From assembly GCF_001424755.1 (NCBI RefSeq), contig NZ_LMRF01000002.1:137556-201555 (forward strand): a stretch of DNA of 64,000 nt. The letters run 5' to 3'. The translations under genes and the position numbers were made by a program. The notes under the pieces were generated by a model. The model worked only from the letters and a program-made list of their open reading frames with translations, did not search any database and was not told the origin of the DNA. The DNA comes from Marmoricola sp. Leaf446 (GTDB taxonomy: Bacteria > Actinomycetota > Actinomycetes > Propionibacteriales > Nocardioidaceae). Shown piece after piece: positions 62,624 to 64,000 of this stretch (the first letter of the stretch is position 1; the number at the start of each line of letters is the position of its first letter).

Positions 62624-63988
62624 TCAGGAGGCCGGGGTGCCGGCGTCCGAGCCCAGGTCGGCCTGGGTGGTGGCCGTCCTGCCGTCGCGGACGTAGGTGA
62701 TGGTGACGTCGTCGCCGGGGCGGTGGCCGCGGATGGTGGCCACGAGCGACTCGGACCCGTCGATGACCTCGTCGTCGACCTTGGTGATGACGTCGCCGTT
62801 GCGGAGGCCGGCGGAGTCGGCCGCGCCGCCGTTCTCGACCTCGCTGACCAGGGCGCCCTGGCTGGGCTGACCGGTCTGGCCGCCCTGGCCGTCCTGACCG
62901 GTGTCGCCGACCGAGACGCCCAGCCGGGCGTGGGTCGGGGTCTCGCCGTCGATGATCTGGTTGACGATCGGGAGCACCTCGTCCATCGGGATCGCGAAGC
63001 CGAGCCCGATCGAGCCGCCCTGCCCGCCGCTGAGGCTGCTGCTGCTCGAGGTGCGGATCGAGGAGTTGATGCCGACCACGCGACCGGAGAGGTCGACCAG
63101 CGGCCCGCCGGAGTTGCCGGGGTTGATGGCCGCGTCGGTCTGGATCGCGGGGTACGTCGTGGACTGGCTCTGCTGGGAGGTCTCGTCGGTGCCGACCGAG
63201 ACCGGTCGGTTGAGCGCGGAGACGATGCCCGAGGTGACCGTGGCGTTGAGGCCGAACGGCGAGCCGATCGCGACCACGGACTGGCCGACCCTGAGGTCGC
63301 CGGACTTGCCGATCGCCGCGGGGGTGAGGTCGGTGGCGCCCCGGGCCTTGATCACCGCGATGTCGACCAGGGGGTCGGTGCCCACGACGGTGGCCTGGAG
63401 CGTGGTGCCGTCGTTGAGGCTCACGGAGATGTCGCCACCCTCGCCGGCACCGGCGACCACGTGGTTGTTGGTGAGGATCTCGCCGTCCTTGCTCAGCACG
63501 ATGCCCGAGCCCGAGCCCGCTCCCTGGGAGCTGCTCACGTTGACCTTGACGACCGAGGGGAGCACGGCCGAGGACACCTTCTCGACGGTGCCATCCTCGA
63601 CGACGGCGGTCTTGGTCGCCTCGACCCCGCCGCTGCTGGTCGACCCGGCCACGCCGTCGTCGGTGACCGCGTCGTACAGCGCCGCCCCGCCGACACCGGC
63701 GCCGCCGCCGACGAGGAGGGCGCCCACGAGGAGGGCCGCGGCGTACTTGCGGCCACGTGCCCGCGGGGGCACGGTCGCCAGCGCCGGGGAGGTGTAGGGG
63801 TCCTGCGGGGGCGGCGGGTAGGAGCCCTGCCAGATCGGGGGCTCGGAGTAGCCGCGCTGGCCCTGGGGGGCGCCGGTGGGCTGGTAGGGCGGCAGCGGGC
63901 GGGTGTGCTCGTCGTCGGCCCGGGGAGTGCGGGGACCCTCGGGCCCGGAGGGCTGGTAGGGGTCCTGGGGCGGGTTCTGCTCGGTCAT
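62624..63988 (-). CDS. HtrA/DegP-type membrane-anchored serine protease
   Basis: A 454-residue envelope quality-control protease: a Pro/Gln-rich cytoplasmic N-terminus (about 1-75), one membrane helix (YAAALLVGALLVGGGAGVGGAAL, about 79-102), and a trypsin-like domain with the triad His (TNNHVVAGAG), Asp (DPLVDIAVIKA) and Ser (NPGNSGGPLVD). A C-terminal PDZ domain (ARLGVSVGD...GAADSAGLRNGDVITKVDDE) follows. The proline-rich tail is typical of actinobacterial HtrA proteins. The ATG at 63988 leaves the gene complete just inside the window edge; its promoter is outside. Confidence 0.95.
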   Translation of the reverse strand: MTEQNPPQDPYQPSGPEGPRTPRADDEHTRPLPPYQPTGAPQGQRGYSEPPIWQGSYPPPPQDPYTSPALATVPPRARGRKYAAALLVGALLVGGGAGVGGAALYDAVTDDGVAGSTSSGGVEATKTAVVEDGTVEKVSSAVLPSVVKVNVSSSQGAGSGSGIVLSKDGEILTNNHVVAGAGEGGDISVSLNDGTTLQATVVGTDPLVDIAVIKARGATDLTPAAIGKSGDLRVGQSVVAIGSPFGLNATVTSGIVSALNRPVSVGTDETSQQSQSTTYPAIQTDAAINPGNSGGPLVDLSGRVVGINSSIRTSSSSSLSGGQGGSIGLGFAIPMDEVLPIVNQIIDGETPTHARLGVSVGDTGQDGQGGQTGQPSQGALVSEVENGGAADSAGLRNGDVITKVDDEVIDGSESLVATIRGHRPGDDVTITYVRDGRTATTQADLGSDAGTPAS

Positions 63989-64000
63989 GGCTCCAGTCTG

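Overview
The window is GC-rich actinobacterial chromosome with frequent GTG starts, tight ATGA/GTGA overlaps, a TadA-associated protein gene beside tadA, a DUF222/HNH (13E12-type) gene and EspC-like proteins. It best fits a Nocardioides-like member of the Propionibacteriales; that placement is inference, since no rRNA or species marker is present.

Layout. Positions 1-3420 are housekeeping: a membrane PAS histidine kinase cut by the window edge, upp, a TadA-associated protein, tadA and a tRNA-Ser(CGA). Positions 3398-27074 are one integrated element of about 23.7 kb. Its ends are a 24-bp direct repeat of the tRNA 3' end, and a tyrosine integrase reads inward from the right end. Direct CGTGCCA repeats that look like integrase arm sites lie at both ends. 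The cargo is defence and mobility: an overlapping SNF2 helicase-DUF3883 / DUF1156 methyltransferase / DUF499 ATPase operon; a MobF relaxase without any secretion apparatus; two small MerR/Xis-like HTH proteins; an AbiEi-like HTH protein whose AbiEii-like partner is broken by frameshifts; an unknown membrane-hairpin protein; a RusA-like nuclease; a GmrSD-type (DUF262-DUF1524) protein with a modified-base-reader-like C-terminus; and a CBS-domain protein. It reads as a mobilizable defence island rather than a prophage or a self-transmissible ICE.

Positions 27075-35903 are ordinary chromosome: DUF305, DUF6153 and DUF427 proteins, an iron-permease family protein, a GlgC-like nucleotidyltransferase, an Old Yellow Enzyme, an amidohydrolase-cysteine dioxygenase pair, and a LacI regulator with aldose 1-epimerase. 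Positions 36054-46134 are an L-arabinose uptake and catabolism operon: two LacI-type operators, a lipoprotein binding protein, ATPase, two permeases, a LacI regulator, araB, araD and araA. Sugar enters by the ABC transporter, is isomerised (AraA), phosphorylated (AraB) and epimerised (AraD) to D-xylulose 5-phosphate.

Positions 46215-64000 hold a DUF222/HNH gene with a near-consensus SOS box, a VOC protein, an EspC-like/long coiled-coil/lipoprotein trio that looks like a type VII secretion cassette, kup, an aldo-keto reductase, a TetR-MFS pair with a strong palindromic operator, a MoxR-VWA pair (the VWA gene carries an in-frame 19-bp inverted repeat), a HelD-type motor, a phenazine-type anthranilate synthase and an HtrA-like protease.
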